This document shows, piece by piece, positions 17,175-24,973 of a DNA stretch of 64,000 nt. The notes below the pieces were generated by a model. It worked only from the letters and a program-made list of their open reading frames with translations. It ran no database searches and had not been told where the DNA came from. This stretch comes from Streptomyces albofaciens JCM 4342 (GTDB lineage Bacteria > Actinomycetota > Actinomycetes > Streptomycetales > Streptomycetaceae), in contig NZ_PDCM01000002.1 in NCBI RefSeq assembly GCF_008634025.1, forward strand, positions 930,001 to 994,000, in the 5' to 3' direction. A program made the position numbers and the translations under genes. The first letter of the stretch is position 1, and each line of letters opens with the position of its first letter.

Positions 17175-18236
17175 ATGGACCTTCCCGTGATGCCCCCGGT
17201 GGAGCCGATGCTGGCGAAGGCCGCCCCGGACATTCCGCCCGGCATACAGTACGAGGCCAAGTGGGACGGCTTCCGGGCCATCGTCTTCCGCGACGGGGAC
17301 GAGGTCGAGCTGGGCAGCCGGTCGGGCAAGCCGCTCACCCGGTACTTCCCCGAGCTGGTCGAGGCCCTGCGCACGGAGATCCCGGCGCGCTGCGTGCTGG
17401 ACGGGGAGATCGTCATCGCCCGGGAAGGGCGCCTGGACTTCGACGCCCTGCTGGAGCGCATCCACCCGGCCGACTCCCGGGTGCGCCACCTGGCCGAGGT
17501 GACCCCGGCCTCCTTCGTAGCGTTCGACCTGCTGGCCCTGGGCGACGCGTCGCTGATGTCCACGGCGCAGCGGGACCGCCGCGAGGCCCTGACGACGGCG
17601 CTGCGCGACGTCGCCGCCCCGGTCTTCACCGCGCCGGTCACCCACGACCTGGACGTGGCCCGCGAGTGGTTCGAGCAGTTCGAGGGCGCCGGGCTGGACG
17701 GCGTCGTGGCGAAGCCGACCGGCATGCCGTACCGGCCGGGCCGGCGGGTCATGGTCAAGACGAAGCACGAGCGGACCGCCGACTGCGTGGTGGCGGGCCT
17801 GCGCCCGCACAAGAGCGGCCCGGTCGTCGGGTCCCTGCTGCTGGGCCTGTACGACGCGAACGGCCGCCTCCAGCACGTCGGTGTCTGCTCGTCCTTCCCC
17901 ATGCGCCGGCGCGAGGAGCTGATGGAGGAGCTGGCGCCGCTGCGGATGGAGTCCGTCGCGGGCCACCCGTGGGAGGAGTGGACCAGCGAGGAGGCGCAGG
18001 CGGCGGGCCGGCTGCCCGGCGGCCCCAGCAGGTGGACCGGGAAGAAGGACCTCTCCTGGATTCCCCTGCGCCCGGAGCGCGTACTGGAGGTCGCCTACGA
18101 CCACATGCAGGGCGACCGCTTCCGCCACACCGCCCAGTTCCGCCGCTGGCGCCCCGACCGCGAACCGGAACAGTGCACGTACGCACAGCTGGAGGAGCCG
18201 GTGCGGTACGACTTGTCGGAGGTGCTGGGGGCCTGA
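17175..18236 (+). CDS. ATP-dependent DNA ligase (LigC/LigD type)
   Basis: A 353-residue ATP-dependent ligase. The adenylation motif EAKWDGFRAI near residue 30 has the acceptor Lys. Further ligase motifs are GSRSGKPLTRYFPEL, LDGEIVI, FVAFDLLAL, GLDGVVAKPT and VMVKTKHERTADCVV. The C-terminal OB domain runs from about residue 220. The ATG at 17175 fits family length; longer readings upstream run into the divergent promoter. With the adjacent LigD polymerase protein it makes a split NHEJ module. It could equally be an accessory LigC-type ligase. Confidence 0.94.
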   Translation: MDLPVMPPVEPMLAKAAPDIPPGIQYEAKWDGFRAIVFRDGDEVELGSRSGKPLTRYFPELVEALRTEIPARCVLDGEIVIAREGRLDFDALLERIHPADSRVRHLAEVTPASFVAFDLLALGDASLMSTAQRDRREALTTALRDVAAPVFTAPVTHDLDVAREWFEQFEGAGLDGVVAKPTGMPYRPGRRVMVKTKHERTADCVVAGLRPHKSGPVVGSLLLGLYDANGRLQHVGVCSSFPMRRREELMEELAPLRMESVAGHPWEEWTSEEAQAAGRLPGGPSRWTGKKDLSWIPLRPERVLEVAYDHMQGDRFRHTAQFRRWRPDREPEQCTYAQLEEPVRYDLSEVLGA

Positions 18237-18374
18237 TCGCGGCTCACCGCTGTGCCGCCGAACGCTGTACCGCTGTACCGCCGAACGCTATGCCGCTTTG
18301 CCGCACTACGGCCGCCATCAACCAAGTCAGAACTTGGCCGTCTTCTCCGGTCAGAACACTTTCTCCTTCGCCGG

Positions 18375-19208
18375 TCAGGACGCGGCCGACTTCTCCAAGC
18401 TGCCCACCAGCCCGTCCGCCAGCCGCCCGTACGCCGTACGGCACCGCTCGTCCTCCTGGCCGTCGGCCACCTCCCGATTGGCCTCGGCGAGCGCGTAGGC
18501 GTGGACGTACGCGCCCGGATACGCCTCGGCATAGGCCCGCGCGTCCTCGTTCGCGTACGCCGCCGCCACCGCCCGGGAATTCGCCAGGGCGTGGGCGTCG
18601 GCGAACGACCGTGCATGGGCACCGGTGTTGAGCTCCTCGTAATACGCGGCGAACTCCTCGGCCTTTCCCTCGCTCTTCTCCCCGGCCCTCTCCTCGGCCC
18701 TCTCCTCTCCGTAATCATTGACCGCCGCATAAGCACGGGCATTGGCCGCCGCCGTGGCGAAGGCGTCGGCAAAGGCATAAGCGAGCCGGTAAACCTCCCG
18801 CAACGCCGGTTCCAGTGCCGCGGCCCACTCGCTTTCCGTGCCCGGCTCCCCCGCCAAGGCCCGCTCGTGCAAGTCGCGTACGGTTTCCAGCTCCGCGCCC
18901 GTACCGCCGCGCCGCACGCTCGCCGCCACCAGCATGGGCAGCACCGTCCGCGAGTGCCAGTCGTGCACCACGCCGAACGGAATCCGCCCTTCCAGGCGCT
19001 GGACCTCCCCGTACACCCGGCGCGCCCAGTCCGTCGCGGCCTCGACGGGCTGCCCGTCGAACAGTGCCGCGACCACCGGCATGAACCACGCCGGCGCGTT
19101 CCCCGCGCCACCGTCCGGCGCGCCGCCCCCGTCCGTCCCGGGCCCCCCGGCTTCCAACTGCGCGAGAAAACACGTAAACGCCTCGGTGGCGACCGGGGAC
19201 GAGCTCAT
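18375..19208 (-). CDS. Ala/Tyr-rich conserved hypothetical protein (possibly SpcZ-like)
   Basis: A 277-residue soluble protein. Residues 1-130 are helical, with GRIPFGVVHDWHSRTVLPML. From about 140 onward the chain is dominated by short Ala/Tyr/Asn/Asp patterns (AYAFADAF, ANARAYAAVNDYG, AVAAAYANEDARAYAEAYPG, VHAYALAEANR). They are interrupted by a Glu/Lys-rich segment, and the chain ends in TAYGRLADGLVGSLE. I associate this architecture from memory with streptomycete proteins labelled SpcZ, without a known biochemical role. The start is well supported by AAGAGGAGAGG. Its Ala codons are less strictly G/C-ending than those of its neighbours. Confidence 0.72.
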   Translation of the reverse strand: MSSSPVATEAFTCFLAQLEAGGPGTDGGGAPDGGAGNAPAWFMPVVAALFDGQPVEAATDWARRVYGEVQRLEGRIPFGVVHDWHSRTVLPMLVAASVRRGGTGAELETVRDLHERALAGEPGTESEWAAALEPALREVYRLAYAFADAFATAAANARAYAAVNDYGEERAEERAGEKSEGKAEEFAAYYEELNTGAHARSFADAHALANSRAVAAAYANEDARAYAEAYPGAYVHAYALAEANREVADGQEDERCRTAYGRLADGLVGSLEKSAAS

Positions 19209-19399
19209 CAGCCTCTCCTCTTACGTTCGCGGGAGGGCTTTACCGTATCCCGGCGTACGGTCGGCACCCATTTCGCAGGACCGTCACAACCCCGCTACAA
19301 ACACCGGCGGCCACCGGCGGACACGGTCGGCCCAATTCCCGGCCGTGCAATGCTGAGAGACGTCGGCAGTTCGTGGTACGGACGGGAGAGTACGGAAGC

Positions 19400-21670
19400 G
19401 TGGGGGCAGTGATACGACGGGGCCTGACCGGTGTGTGGGACCGCTTCGCGGCATCCGACCCGGGACTGCTGCGGCTGATGGCGGGACTGCGGACGGTGGC
19501 GGCCATCGCGCTCACCCTGATCGTCCTCGCCGTCCTCGGCACCGACGTCACCCACCTGGTCGCGGGCGCCATGACGGCGATGGTCGCCACCTTCGCGATC
19601 AAGGAGAAGCAGGTGCGCGGCCAGGCCGTCACCCTGGCGCTCGGCCTGCCCGTGGCGCTCGCCGCGGTCTCCCTCGGCGCGCTGCTGCACAGCCAGGTCA
19701 TCGCGGGCGACGTCTTCTTCGTGGCCCTCATCTTCGGCGCCGTCTACTGCCGCCGGTTCGGCGACCGCGGCACCGCCCTGGGCCTGATCGGCTTCCAGAC
19801 CTACTTCGTCTCCCTGTTCGTCGGCGTCACCGCGTCCGCCCTGCCCCTCCTGGCCCTGACCCTGGCCATCGCCTTCGCGTGCAGCGCCGTCGTCCGCTTC
19901 ACCGTCGTACCGGAGACGCCCCAGCGCATCCTGCAATGGCTGCGCGGCGCCTTCCGGGCCCGGGTCGCCCAGCTGGTGGCCACCCACATCGAACTGCTCG
20001 ACGCCCGCCCCGACCAGCTGGACAAGGTCCTGGACGACCTGCGGCGGCACACCGCCCGGCTGCACGAGTCGGCCCTGATGATCCAGGGCCGCCTGGAGGA
20101 CGGCACCCGCGACCCGGCCACCGCCTCGCTGCTCCAGCGCCGTATCGCCGACGCCGAGATCGCCACCGAGCGACTGGGCGTCCTGCTCCTCAACGCGCGC
20201 ACCGCCGAACGCGCCGACACCCTCACCCTGCACCTGCCCCAGGCGCCGCTGCCCACCGCGAAGAACGAGATGCCGGCCGAGGACGCCGCCACCGTCACCC
20301 TGCGCCGCGACCTCAACGCCCTGCACCTCCTCGTGTCCCGCGGGGCGTCCGACCACTCCGGCACGGCCGTCGCCCACGTACGCAACCGGCTGCTCGGCTA
20401 CCGCGACGAGGACAATCTGCCGCGCGCCTCGATCGCCGTCCAGGACGTCTTCCGCGGCATCGGCGAGGCCGCCCGCTCCGTCCTGGGCCTGCGGCTCGCG
20501 CTCGACGGCCCCCAGGACGAGTCCGACGACACCCCCGCCACGACCCGGTCCCGCGAGGAGTTCGACGCCGAGGACGTCGCGCTGGCCGGCGCCGAGAAGC
20601 CCGAGGAGGACGACCGCACCGGCCTGCGACGACCCACCACCCGGGCCGCCTTCCAGATCGCGGTGGGCTCCACGCTCGCCATCGTCGGCGGCGAGTTCCT
20701 CTCCGCCCAGCGCTGGTACTGGGCCGTGCTGACCTGCTGGGTCGTCTTCCTCAACACCGCCTCCACCGGCGAGATCATCATCAAGGGCTACCGCCGCCTG
20801 GTCGGTACGGTCCTCGGCGTCGTCGCCGGTGTCGCGCTCGCGGGCCTGGTCGGCAACCACACCTGGACGGCGTTCGCGCTGATCCTCCTCTTCGTCTTCG
20901 CCATGTTCTTCACGGCGCCGCTCTCCTACGCCCTGATGTCCTTCTTCGTCACGGCGATGCTCGGCCTGCTCTACACCCTCCTGAACACCTACAGCCTCGA
21001 CGTCCTGATCCTGCGCATCGAGGAAACCGCCCTGGGCGCCGCCTGCGGCATCATCGCCGCCGTCCTCGTCCTGCCGGTACACACCGACCGCCGCACCGAC
21101 GACCTCCTCGGCACGGTCCTGACCAAACTCGACGAGGTCGTCGCCGCCTCCGTCGACCAGCTCAGCGGCGGCCCCGCCACCGACCTGCTGGGCCTCTCCC
21201 GCGACCTGGACACCGCCCTGGACGACCTCCGCGCCTCCACCCACCCCCTGACCCACCCGATCAGCCCGCTCCGCGTCCGCCGCCAGACCGTCCGCTACCT
21301 CGTCGCCCTCCTCGAAACCAGCGCCTACCACGCCCGCTCCCTCGCGGCCACCGCCGAACTCCTCCCCTACAGCAAGACCATCGCCGCCGACCCCCGCCTC
21401 CAACGCGTGGGCCGGCGCATAGCCCACAACATCGAAACCATCACGGCGCACGTACGGGGCGAGAAGACGGACGCGAAGGTGACCTCCGGCGCCACCATCA
21501 TTTCCCTCCTGGAATCGGACGGCTCCGGCGCACCGCACCCGAGCACGGTCACCTATCGCGTGCTTCGGCATTTGCAGCGGCTGGACGAGGGGGTCTCGGG
21601 GTTGGCCCGGCCGTTGGGGGTGCCGGTGGAGGGGCGGTCCGAGGGAAGGCAGAAGGCCGGGCGGAAGTAG
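19400..21670 (+). CDS. Large FUSC-family membrane protein
   Basis: A 756-residue membrane protein with two hydrophobic blocks. The first is about residues 20-170 (six helices). The second is about 425-560, beginning with the FUSC_2 motif FLSAQRWYWAVLTCWVVFLNTASTGEIIIKGYRR. Cytosolic helical regions lie between and after the blocks. This is the architecture of YccS/YhfK and aromatic-acid-exporter-like proteins. GTG starts at 19373, 19400 and 19409 are all in frame; 19400 follows GGGAGAG...GGAAG. It is convergent with the QueC-like gene. The substrate is unknown. Confidence 0.85.
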   Translation: MGAVIRRGLTGVWDRFAASDPGLLRLMAGLRTVAAIALTLIVLAVLGTDVTHLVAGAMTAMVATFAIKEKQVRGQAVTLALGLPVALAAVSLGALLHSQVIAGDVFFVALIFGAVYCRRFGDRGTALGLIGFQTYFVSLFVGVTASALPLLALTLAIAFACSAVVRFTVVPETPQRILQWLRGAFRARVAQLVATHIELLDARPDQLDKVLDDLRRHTARLHESALMIQGRLEDGTRDPATASLLQRRIADAEIATERLGVLLLNARTAERADTLTLHLPQAPLPTAKNEMPAEDAATVTLRRDLNALHLLVSRGASDHSGTAVAHVRNRLLGYRDEDNLPRASIAVQDVFRGIGEAARSVLGLRLALDGPQDESDDTPATTRSREEFDAEDVALAGAEKPEEDDRTGLRRPTTRAAFQIAVGSTLAIVGGEFLSAQRWYWAVLTCWVVFLNTASTGEIIIKGYRRLVGTVLGVVAGVALAGLVGNHTWTAFALILLFVFAMFFTAPLSYALMSFFVTAMLGLLYTLLNTYSLDVLILRIEETALGAACGIIAAVLVLPVHTDRRTDDLLGTVLTKLDEVVAASVDQLSGGPATDLLGLSRDLDTALDDLRASTHPLTHPISPLRVRRQTVRYLVALLETSAYHARSLAATAELLPYSKTIAADPRLQRVGRRIAHNIETITAHVRGEKTDAKVTSGATIISLLESDGSGAPHPSTVTYRVLRHLQRLDEGVSGLARPLGVPVEGRSEGRQKAGRK

Positions 21671-21689
21671 CGGCAGCCGTCGGAGTGCC

Positions 21690-21711
21690 GCCTGCCGCAG
21701 GCAGCGGCCAC
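21690..21711. terminator. Possible hairpin between convergent FUSC and QatC-like genes
   Basis: GCCGCCTGCC and GGCAGCGGC pair around a GCA loop with one bulged base, in the 77-bp convergent gap. There is no T-tract. Confidence 0.4.
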
Positions 21712-21747
21712 GGCCAACAAGGCGGCCTGGGGCGAGCTCGATGTCGT

Positions 21748-23070
21748 CTACGCCGCGTCAGCGGCCCCCGCCGCGTCCGAGAGCCGAAGCAGCCGGGCCA
21801 GTTCCTTCCGCCCGCGTCCGATCAGGTCGAGCACCATGGCCGGGTCCGAGTCGAGTGGCAGCGGGATATCGGTGAGGACATCCGTCAGGGTGTACCGGCC
21901 GTGCAGCCACTGCTGCAACGCGCGCCAGTCGGTGCCCCGGTCGAGGGGCAGGTCATCCGACCATGGCGAGGCCTCGTACCGGGTGCCGTCGGTGCCGTTC
22001 GCGTGGAGCAGCCCGGAGCGGCGCACCAGGCACGGGAAGCAAACGCCGCAGTTCGCGAGGGGTGGGCCGCCGCTGCGGCGGGCGGGCGGCCTGCCGCAGC
22101 TCAGAGTGGATTCCAGGTCGGCCGGGGCAAGGCCCGCGGCGCGGCCGGTCATGCACACCTCGCCTTTGGTCAACCGCGCCAGGGGATTGACCACCTGCAC
22201 CGCGCTGTCGGCGTCGCCCACGGCGGCTGTCAGGGCGTTCAGGCGGTCCAGCGTCCACGGGTGCACGGAACGGGTGGAGCAGGCGGCCGAACGTGCGGGC
22301 GTCAAGGGTGGGTTGATGGCGAGCTGGCCGTTCTCGGGGATGTGGACGGTGTCCACTCCGTGCGCGGCCGCGGCGCGGATCGCACCCGCCGCGTAGAGCA
22401 GACCGCGGGTGCGGGAGGAGGTCTCCAGCCGCAGGCCGGAGCCGTCGCCCGTCGGAGTCTGACTCATTGGCAGCAGCATCACCGGCCGTGGCCCGTCCAG
22501 TCGCTCCACGGCCTCGTACACCCGCTGTTGGAGACGCAGCAGGCCGATCTCGCGGAACATCACGAGCAGCAGCGGACGGGGATCATCGGCGCGCGAGCGA
22601 GTGGCGGCCCAGCCGAGGGAATCCAGTCCGCCGGAGAACAGCGCGACTTCCGATGCCCGCGGGTAGCCGGGAAAGGGCATCGCTTCCTGGACCTGGTAAC
22701 CGGTGAGAGGGCGGAAATCCACGTTCCAGAGGTCCCCGGTGAGGATCTGGAGCAGTGCGGTGAGGTGGGTACGGACCGTTGCGCTGTGCCACCGTTCGTG
22801 TTCCGTGACGGGCACGCCGAGGCTGATGCGGCGGGTCCAGCGGTCCCGGACGCCGGTCCTGCGGACGTACTTGTCGGCGATGAACGCGGCTCTGGCGACG
22901 CGGAACAGGTCCTCGGCCCAGTCGGGGACCGGGCCGGGCAGGCGATGCCGGCCGGTGATACGGCGTTCCTTCTCCTGGAAGGCTTCCTCGCCGATCTCCC
23001 TCCAGTGGTCACCGCGAGGCCGGTCCCCGCGGTGACCACGCCACCACAGGAAAGCGTCGTGACCGGTCAT
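21748..23070 (-). CDS. qatC: QatC-like (QueC family) PP-loop enzyme of a Qat-type defence module
   Basis: A 440-residue QueC-superfamily protein. QueC makes 7-cyano-7-deazaguanine (preQ0) and is about 230 residues. This longer form, with some 140 N-terminal residues before the PP-loop, matches QatC-type enzymes of anti-phage systems. FSGGLDSLGW at about 145-154 is an intact ATP-pyrophosphatase loop. IPENGQLAINPPLTPAR at about 244 and STRSVHP follow. Cys325, Cys341, Cys344 and Cys347 (SCG...NCGVCFPC) keep the zinc site. The ATG at 23070 overlaps the TGA of the upstream QatB-like gene by 4 bp. No other 7-deazaguanine genes (queD, queE, folE) lie nearby, which argues against tRNA queuosine synthesis. 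Family placement is by motif and length. Confidence 0.78.
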   Translation of the reverse strand: MTGHDAFLWWRGHRGDRPRGDHWREIGEEAFQEKERRITGRHRLPGPVPDWAEDLFRVARAAFIADKYVRRTGVRDRWTRRISLGVPVTEHERWHSATVRTHLTALLQILTGDLWNVDFRPLTGYQVQEAMPFPGYPRASEVALFSGGLDSLGWAATRSRADDPRPLLLVMFREIGLLRLQQRVYEAVERLDGPRPVMLLPMSQTPTGDGSGLRLETSSRTRGLLYAAGAIRAAAAHGVDTVHIPENGQLAINPPLTPARSAACSTRSVHPWTLDRLNALTAAVGDADSAVQVVNPLARLTKGEVCMTGRAAGLAPADLESTLSCGRPPARRSGGPPLANCGVCFPCLVRRSGLLHANGTDGTRYEASPWSDDLPLDRGTDWRALQQWLHGRYTLTDVLTDIPLPLDSDPAMVLDLIGRGRKELARLLRLSDAAGAADAA

Positions 23071-23834
23071 GCCGCGGCCTCCGGCTCTCCGGTGATCCCG
23101 CCGGTGATCAGGCCGAGTACCTTGCCGACCGCCTTCGGCACCAGCGACTCGGCGCCCCCGGGCAAAACGGCCGACGGTTCCCGCGCGGTGTCCGCGGCCT
23201 GCGCGAGGTCCGTCGCTCCGGCGTACTCCTCGCAGGGATTCGGCACCAGGCCTACGACGGCCTCCGCGACCCAGTCGGCGATTCTGCCTTCCGGATCGGT
23301 CGCGACAAGCACCGGCACGGCCGATGTGACGTGCTCGGCGACAACGGACCGGAGGAATTCCCCCACCATGTCGGCGAAGAACCACTGGTAGAGATCGCAC
23401 AGGATGTCCCAGGCGAAGCCGCCATCCGCGACGCCCGCGTCCATGGCGTCGCCCCATTCGGGATGCGTGTCCCGGGTATCGCGGACCGCCGCGGCCACCC
23501 CTCTGCGCACCGCGGCGTCGGCGAGCGTGCCACCGTCTCCGCCCACCTCCCGTACGAGACGTGCGACGAGCGCGTCCATCGACTCCGCGCCCTCGACGGC
23601 CAGCGAGCCCAAGGCACCGGCGAGCCGTTCACCGGCCGCACGAGCCGTGTCGTACAACCCGAAGACCGATCGGTCGGCACGAAGCGTCTCGTGCAGCACA
23701 CGCAAATAGTCCGCGGCGATCTCTTCCAACTGCTGGTCCGCGTTCTGCGAGTCCGCTCGCCAGCGCGCCAGCCGCCTCGCAGCGGAGCTCCACCGCTCGC
23801 CGTTCGGTCCCTTCCATCGCGTGGATGTCCCCAC
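23067..23834 (-). CDS. qatB: QatB-like partner of the QueC-family enzyme
   Basis: A 255-residue soluble protein starting at GTG 23834. The N terminus reads M-G-T-S-T-RWKGPNG, closely resembling the Met-Gly-Thr-Ser...Gly-Pro start of QatB proteins, which precede qatC in Qat defence operons. The remainder is largely helical with no recognised catalytic motif (LEEIAADYLRVLHETLRA, WDILCDLYQWFFADMVGEFL) and a short Gly-rich C-terminal tail. The 4-bp overlap with the QueC-like gene shows translational coupling. The exposed Gly2 is of interest because, from memory, some defence-linked QueC-like enzymes modify partner N termini. The assignment rests on the N-terminal motif plus context. Confidence 0.65.
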   Translation of the reverse strand: MGTSTRWKGPNGERWSSAARRLARWRADSQNADQQLEEIAADYLRVLHETLRADRSVFGLYDTARAAGERLAGALGSLAVEGAESMDALVARLVREVGGDGGTLADAAVRRGVAAAVRDTRDTHPEWGDAMDAGVADGGFAWDILCDLYQWFFADMVGEFLRSVVAEHVTSAVPVLVATDPEGRIADWVAEAVVGLVPNPCEEYAGATDLAQAADTAREPSAVLPGGAESLVPKAVGKVLGLITGGITGEPEAAA

Positions 23835-23838
23835 AGCG

Positions 23839-23908
23839 CCCCCTACCCGGTGGTGTCGCAATCCGGTCTTTCAGCCATGGCATCAGACCGGACGCCCCCC
23901 AGGTAGGG
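23839..23908 (-). promoter_or_regulatory. qatB 5' hairpin that can mask the ribosome binding site
   Basis: Read on the minus strand, CCCTACC (23908-23902) can pair with GGTAGGG (23847-23841), which is part of the SD-like GGGTAGGGGG before the GTG at 23834. Inside it, TCCGGTCT (23892-23885) pairs perfectly with AGACCGGA (23869-23862). A mini reading frame of 11 codons, starting MAERPDC, runs from 23878 to a TAG at 23845-23843 inside the SD. Either the stem or the mini-frame could regulate qatB translation. Confidence 0.4.
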
Positions 23909-24106
23909 CGGGACTCGGCCAGGGCGGCATCCACGGCTCCGGCGGCCGAGCAGCCAGGAATGTCACCTTCTGCGACATGTGCGGCACACGCACCTGGGAC
24001 TGTGCGGTATGCAGCGCCGGGTCAAGGACGTCGCGCAGGTCCCGGCGCAGGCCAACTCAGAGGACGGCGGAATCGGCCCTTGCGGGTCACCGTCCCGTCC
24101 TACCCA
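23909..24106. other. Spacer upstream of the qatBC-like pair
   Basis: No gene is supported. On the plus strand a short frame contains FCDMCGTRTWDCAVC, a CxxC...CxxC pattern. On the minus strand a frame of about 31 codons starts MSQKVTFLAARPPEPW. Both lack start signals and family resemblance. The qatBC promoter should lie here or in the neighbouring hairpin region. Confidence 0.4.
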
Positions 24107-24529
24107 TCAGCCGAGGAAGCTGAGGCGCACCTGCCGCTCCGGGTTGTCCCGGTTCGTATCCACGAAACACACCGACTGCCACGTCCCCAGCGCCAGCCGC
24201 CCGTCGATGACAGGAAGCGTGGCGTGGGGCGGGACGAAGGCCGGGAGGACGTGGTCGCGGCCGTGGCCGGGGCTGCCGTGTTGGTGGCGCCAGCGGTTGT
24301 CGGCGGGAAGGAGGTCGGCGAGGGCGGTGAGGAGGTCGTCGTCGCTGCCTGCGCCGGTTTCGATGATGGCGATGCCGGCGGTGGCGTGCGGGACGAAGAC
24401 GTTCAGAAGGCCGTCGGCGCCGTGCGCGACGTCGCGGAGGAAGGCGGCGCAGTCGCCGGTGATGTCGGCGACCGCTTCCTGGGTGCCGGTCGTGAGGTCC
24501 AGGGTCCGGGTCTTGAATGCGTTGCTCAT
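24107..24529 (-). CDS. YjbQ-family secondary thiamine-phosphate synthase-like protein
   Basis: A 140-residue protein of the UPF0047/YjbQ family, some members of which have weak thiamine-phosphate synthase activity. Family signatures are VFVPHATAGIAIIETG, HGSPGHGRDHVLPAFVPPHATLPVIDGRLALGTWQSVCFVD (in consecutive segments) and VRLSFLG at the end, with the clustered His residues of the putative metal site. The ATG at 24529 was chosen because the family starts a few residues before TRTLDLTTG. It reads in the same direction as the qatBC-like pair but is separated from it by 272 bp. Confidence 0.9.
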   Translation of the reverse strand: MSNAFKTRTLDLTTGTQEAVADITGDCAAFLRDVAHGADGLLNVFVPHATAGIAIIETGAGSDDDLLTALADLLPADNRWRHQHGSPGHGRDHVLPAFVPPHATLPVIDGRLALGTWQSVCFVDTNRDNPERQVRLSFLG

Positions 24530-24628
24530 GAGTCCATTTTCGTACGGGTGGGGCGTGGATGCGGGCAGCCGGGTGTTCGCGGCGGGAGCAATGTCGGCGT
24601 AACAAAGGTCCAGCCAGTGAGACGATGT

Positions 24629-24665
24629 TTGACCGGCTTTCAGGTGCGCCGCTACGTTCGGCGAC
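24629..24665 (+). promoter_or_regulatory. Leaderless promoter of the sulfonate-operon leader peptide
   Basis: TTGACC (24629-24634), an 18-nt spacer and TACGTT (24653-24658) are followed by a 7-nt gap to the ATG at 24666. The boxes are near-consensus for a housekeeping sigma factor, and the spacing puts the transcription start at the start codon. Confidence 0.7.
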
Positions 24666-24755
24666 ATGTCTACGTCAGCCCGGCTCACCACGCGCGGTCA
24701 CATCGACCTGCTGCGGGTGGCGTCCGCCGCGTGTCGGCGCGGTTGCTGCGGCTGA
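24666..24755 (+). CDS. Conserved sulfur-metabolism leader peptide
   Basis: A 29-codon leaderless frame with the motif GHIDLLRVASAAC followed by RRGCCG and a TGA. It matches the small streptomycete peptides (R-x-H-x-D-L...R-x-x-S-A-x-C) annotated as putative leader peptides before sulfate, cysteine and sulfonate genes. Three Cys codons (one TGT, then TGC TGC) sit just before the stop, so ribosome stalling under cysteine shortage is the likely signal. It precedes the ssu operon by 218 nt. There is no Shine-Dalgarno sequence, as expected for a leaderless transcript. Confidence 0.8.
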   Translation: MSTSARLTTRGHIDLLRVASAACRRGCCG

Positions 24756-24835
24756 GGTCATCGCGTCGCTGACGTCTGCGGGACTCGTTCAGCGGCGATA
24801 TGCGCCTCTTGCATTTCTTTTCCCTCCCTTTTTTC

Positions 24836-24876
24836 CGTGCCGGATGTACGGCGCGTTCACGGCGCGTTTTCCTTTT
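24836..24876 (+). terminator. Candidate attenuator before ssuC
   Basis: CGTGCCG (24836-24842) can pair with either of two identical CGGCGCG copies: 24849-24855 or 24860-24866. The second pairing sits directly against TTTTCCTTTT (24867-24876), giving a terminator-like structure. Two mutually exclusive pairings downstream of a Cys-rich leader peptide suit attenuation. Each stem is 7 bp with one G-U pair. Energetics were not computed. Confidence 0.45.
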
Positions 24877-24973
24877 CCGTCCTCCGGGTTCCTCGTGCTG
24901 CCTCGCGGCGTGCGCCGATTCCGGGACAGACGTACGGCGGAAGGGGGCGCGCATCTTCTGATCTGGAGCTTTC

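Noticed and set aside
16134..18236. A 700-codon version of the DNA ligase
   Set aside because: The upstream half is antisense to the LigD polymerase gene. Ligase homology begins just after the ATG at 17175.
19435..23391. A 1318-codon plus-strand frame across the FUSC and QatC-like genes
   Set aside because: It is an out-of-frame reading of genuine genes, Arg/Pro-rich with no start signal.
21748..24106. Search for QatA (ATPase), QatD (TatD nuclease), CBASS or TerD-type partners next to the QueC-like gene
   Set aside because: No Walker A or TatD motifs appear in any frame of the flanks; the flanking genes are FUSC and YjbQ.
23821..24123. Plus-strand frame with FCDMCGTRTWDCAVC, considered as a zinc-finger protein linked to the Qat module
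   Set aside because: It overlaps the qatB start antisense, lacks an SD, and the rest of the frame is Arg/Ser-rich background. One CxxC...CxxC is not enough.
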